Assembly (NCBI GenBank): GCA_902522775.1
Contig: CABYWQ010000003.1
Location: 62,001 to 126,000, forward strand
DNA: 64,000 nt
Source: Eutrophosalina sp902522775
GTDB taxonomy: Bacteria; Bacteroidota; Bacteroidia; Flavobacteriales; Flavobacteriaceae
Direction: 5' to 3'
The notes under the pieces were generated by a model that saw only the letters and a list, made by a program, of their open reading frames with translations, was not told where the DNA came from and did not search any database. Made by a program: the position numbers and the translations under genes. The stretch's first letter is position 1; every line of letters begins with the position of its first letter. Positions 62,737 to 64,000 of this stretch are shown piece by piece.

Positions 62737-63585
62737 ATGGAATCAGTTTTAGAATTTTTTAAATCGGAATCAAGTCCAATATTGCAAGCATTATATGCTG
62801 GATTATTTACTTGGGCATTAACATCAATTGGTGCTGCATTAGTTTTTCTTTTCAAATCTTCAAACAGAAAAATGTTAGATGCAGCTTTAGGTTTTACTGG
62901 AGGTGTTATGATAGCGGCTAGTTTTTGGTCACTAATTGCGCCAGCTATTCATGCGGTCGAGGTTCAAAATGAATTAGGCCAATCTAGCTTACCATCTTTT
63001 TTACCACCAGCTATAGGTTTTTTTCTTGGTGCACTTTTTATGTTTTTTTTAGACAAGTCAATACCTCACTTACATATTTTTGGAAAAATGAAGGAAGCAG
63101 AGGGTCCAAGGTCTGATCTAAAAAAAACTTCATTATTAGTCCTTGCTATTGCAATTCATAATATACCTGAGGGACTAGCAGTAGGTGTTGCTTTTGGAGC
63201 ACTTGTTATTCCAGAATTTGCTAATGTATATTCACTTGGCGCTGCTGTTGCACTTGGAATTGGAATAGGAATCCAAAATTTTCCAGAGGGATTTGCTGTA
63301 TCAATGCCACTTAGAAGAGCAGGGGCTAGTAGAAAAAAGTCTTGGTTTTGGGGTCAATTATCCGCAATTGTTGAACCCATTTTTGCTGTCATTGGAGCAG
63401 CCCTGGTAATACTTGTATGGCCAATATTACCATATGCACTATCTTTTGCGGCGGGGGCAATGATTTTTATAGTTGTTGAGGAGGTTATCCCTGAAAGCCA
63501 AAGAGGTGGGAATACAGATTTGGCTACAATGGGCTTAGTAGCAGGCTTTATTATTATGATGAGTTTAGATGTTGCTTTGGGATAA
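62737..63585 (+). CDS. ZIP-family metal transporter (GufA-like)
   Basis: 282 residues, about eight membrane helices. Metal-path motifs are HNIPEGLAVGVAFGA and QNFPEGFAVSMPLRRAG in TM4 and TM5, and EEVIPESQRGG near the end. A soluble segment (residues about 110-135; DKSIPHLHIFGKMKEAEG) is His-containing. It imports zinc, iron or another divalent ion into the cytoplasm. It starts at ATG 62737. It converges on the partial TPR gene with 9 bases between stops. Confidence 0.93.
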   Translation: MESVLEFFKSESSPILQALYAGLFTWALTSIGAALVFLFKSSNRKMLDAALGFTGGVMIAASFWSLIAPAIHAVEVQNELGQSSLPSFLPPAIGFFLGALFMFFLDKSIPHLHIFGKMKEAEGPRSDLKKTSLLVLAIAIHNIPEGLAVGVAFGALVIPEFANVYSLGAAVALGIGIGIQNFPEGFAVSMPLRRAGASRKKSWFWGQLSAIVEPIFAVIGAALVILVWPILPYALSFAAGAMIFIVVEEVIPESQRGGNTDLATMGLVAGFIIMMSLDVALG

Positions 63586-63591
63586 ATTAAA

Positions 63592-63607
63592 AAATCAATT
63601 TTGATTT
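63592..63607 (-). terminator. Weak AT-only hairpin after the TPR gene
   Basis: AAATCAA and TTGATTT with a 2-base loop, followed on the minus strand by a T-run. It covers the TGA stop of the partial gene; the AT-only stem makes it weak. Confidence 0.3.
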
Positions 63608-64000
63608 AACTCTCTCAATTTCCCGTTTGCTGATGATGCAGCAAAAAAGTTTTCTACAGCTTTAGCATAATAATCTTTAGCACTTTCAAAATCACCTTCA
63701 TTATAGTAAAATTCTCCCATTGAATCATAAGAATTATATCCATTTGGATAAAGTTCAATATACTCTTCAAAAAGAGATTTTGATTTTTCCTTATCCCCAA
63801 TATTATAATAAAAATATCCTAATAAATTTGTAGCAGGAGCTATCATGTAAGAGTGGTCACCACTAACTGGAAGAGATTCACTATCACCTTCACCATCTTT
63901 AAGTTCAGACAATAATGATTCAGTTTCTTTAATTTTGTTCTCAATACCAGGAATTGTGAATGAATAATAATAATGAATTAATTTACCTTTAGGTTCAACT
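63595..64000 (-). CDS. TPR-containing protein, N-terminal part cut by window edge
   Basis: About 134 C-terminal residues are visible, and the frame stays open to the window edge, so the gene starts beyond it. The end has TPR-like repeats (YFYYNIGDKEKSKSLFEEYI; GEFYYNEGDFESAKDYYAKA) and closes with GKLRELNQN. Upstream, TIPGIENKIKETESLLSEL and a short region with SGDHSYMIAP could be the end of a hydrolase-like domain, but I cannot identify it. Confidence 0.75.
   Translation of the reverse strand, partial: VEPKGKLIHYYYSFTIPGIENKIKETESLLSELKDGEGDSESLPVSGDHSYMIAPATNLLGYFYYNIGDKEKSKSLFEEYIELYPNGYNSYDSMGEFYYNEGDFESAKDYYAKAVENFFAASSANGKLRELNQN

Overview
The window is chromosomal DNA from a marine-type member of the Flavobacteriia (Bacteroidota). 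The evidence is the strongly AT-rich sequence, very short intergenic gaps (none over 250 bases) and the gene families present: eukaryote-like NrdAB, the MoxR/BatA-E cluster, a Pit transporter fused to a PhoU-like tail, CarboxypepD_reg TonB receptors, and a DksA-like protein without a zinc finger. Promoter candidates also fit the Bacteroidota -7 element TAnnTTTG, and Shine-Dalgarno sites are not obvious. Several genes clearly start at TTG or GTG. I see no rRNA, tRNA, CRISPR array, insertion sequence or prophage.

Layout. 1-10.8 kb is mostly housekeeping on the minus strand: a partial uvrC, ileS-dksA-lspA, a haem-type TonB receptor with recO, and azurin with a cystathionine synthase/lyase; 5-formyl-THF cyclo-ligase is on plus. 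10.9-13.6 kb is a three-gene sugar operon (two TIM-barrel isomerase-like proteins and a DUF1080 protein). 13.7-15.7 kb is yicC-gmk-nadD. 15.8-24.5 kb is the Bat operon (MoxR, DUF58, a BatD-like protein, BatA, B, C, D, E). 24.5-34.4 kb is mixed: cvpA, pheS, gpsA, a two-NBD ABC ATPase with a serine hydrolase, an NtrY-like kinase, a bacilliredoxin, a TerB-DnaJ protein, a HupE-like protein and dCMP deaminase. 34.4-38.6 kb holds a DUF3109 protein and nrdB-nrdA.

38.6-51.3 kb looks like a phosphorus-acquisition region: an aquaporin, a Pit-PhoU phosphate transporter, a TonB receptor, a surface lipoprotein, a MORN protein, a second TonB receptor overlapping a beta-propeller phytase, and a secreted protein. 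Three promoters here carry direct repeats of ATGTTA/AAGTTA at an exact 11-base period, the geometry of Pho boxes. I consider this the best candidate for an undescribed regulatory system in the window.

51.3-64 kb holds dgt-tadA, aspS, an RND efflux operon under a TetR regulator with a nested inverted-repeat operator, a polyprenyl synthetase, a ZIP metal transporter and a truncated TPR protein.

Other points of interest are a UvrC without the four cysteines that normally hold a 4Fe-4S cluster, an aquaporin without the filter arginine after the second NPA motif, and several promoter elements so close to start codons that leaderless transcripts are likely.
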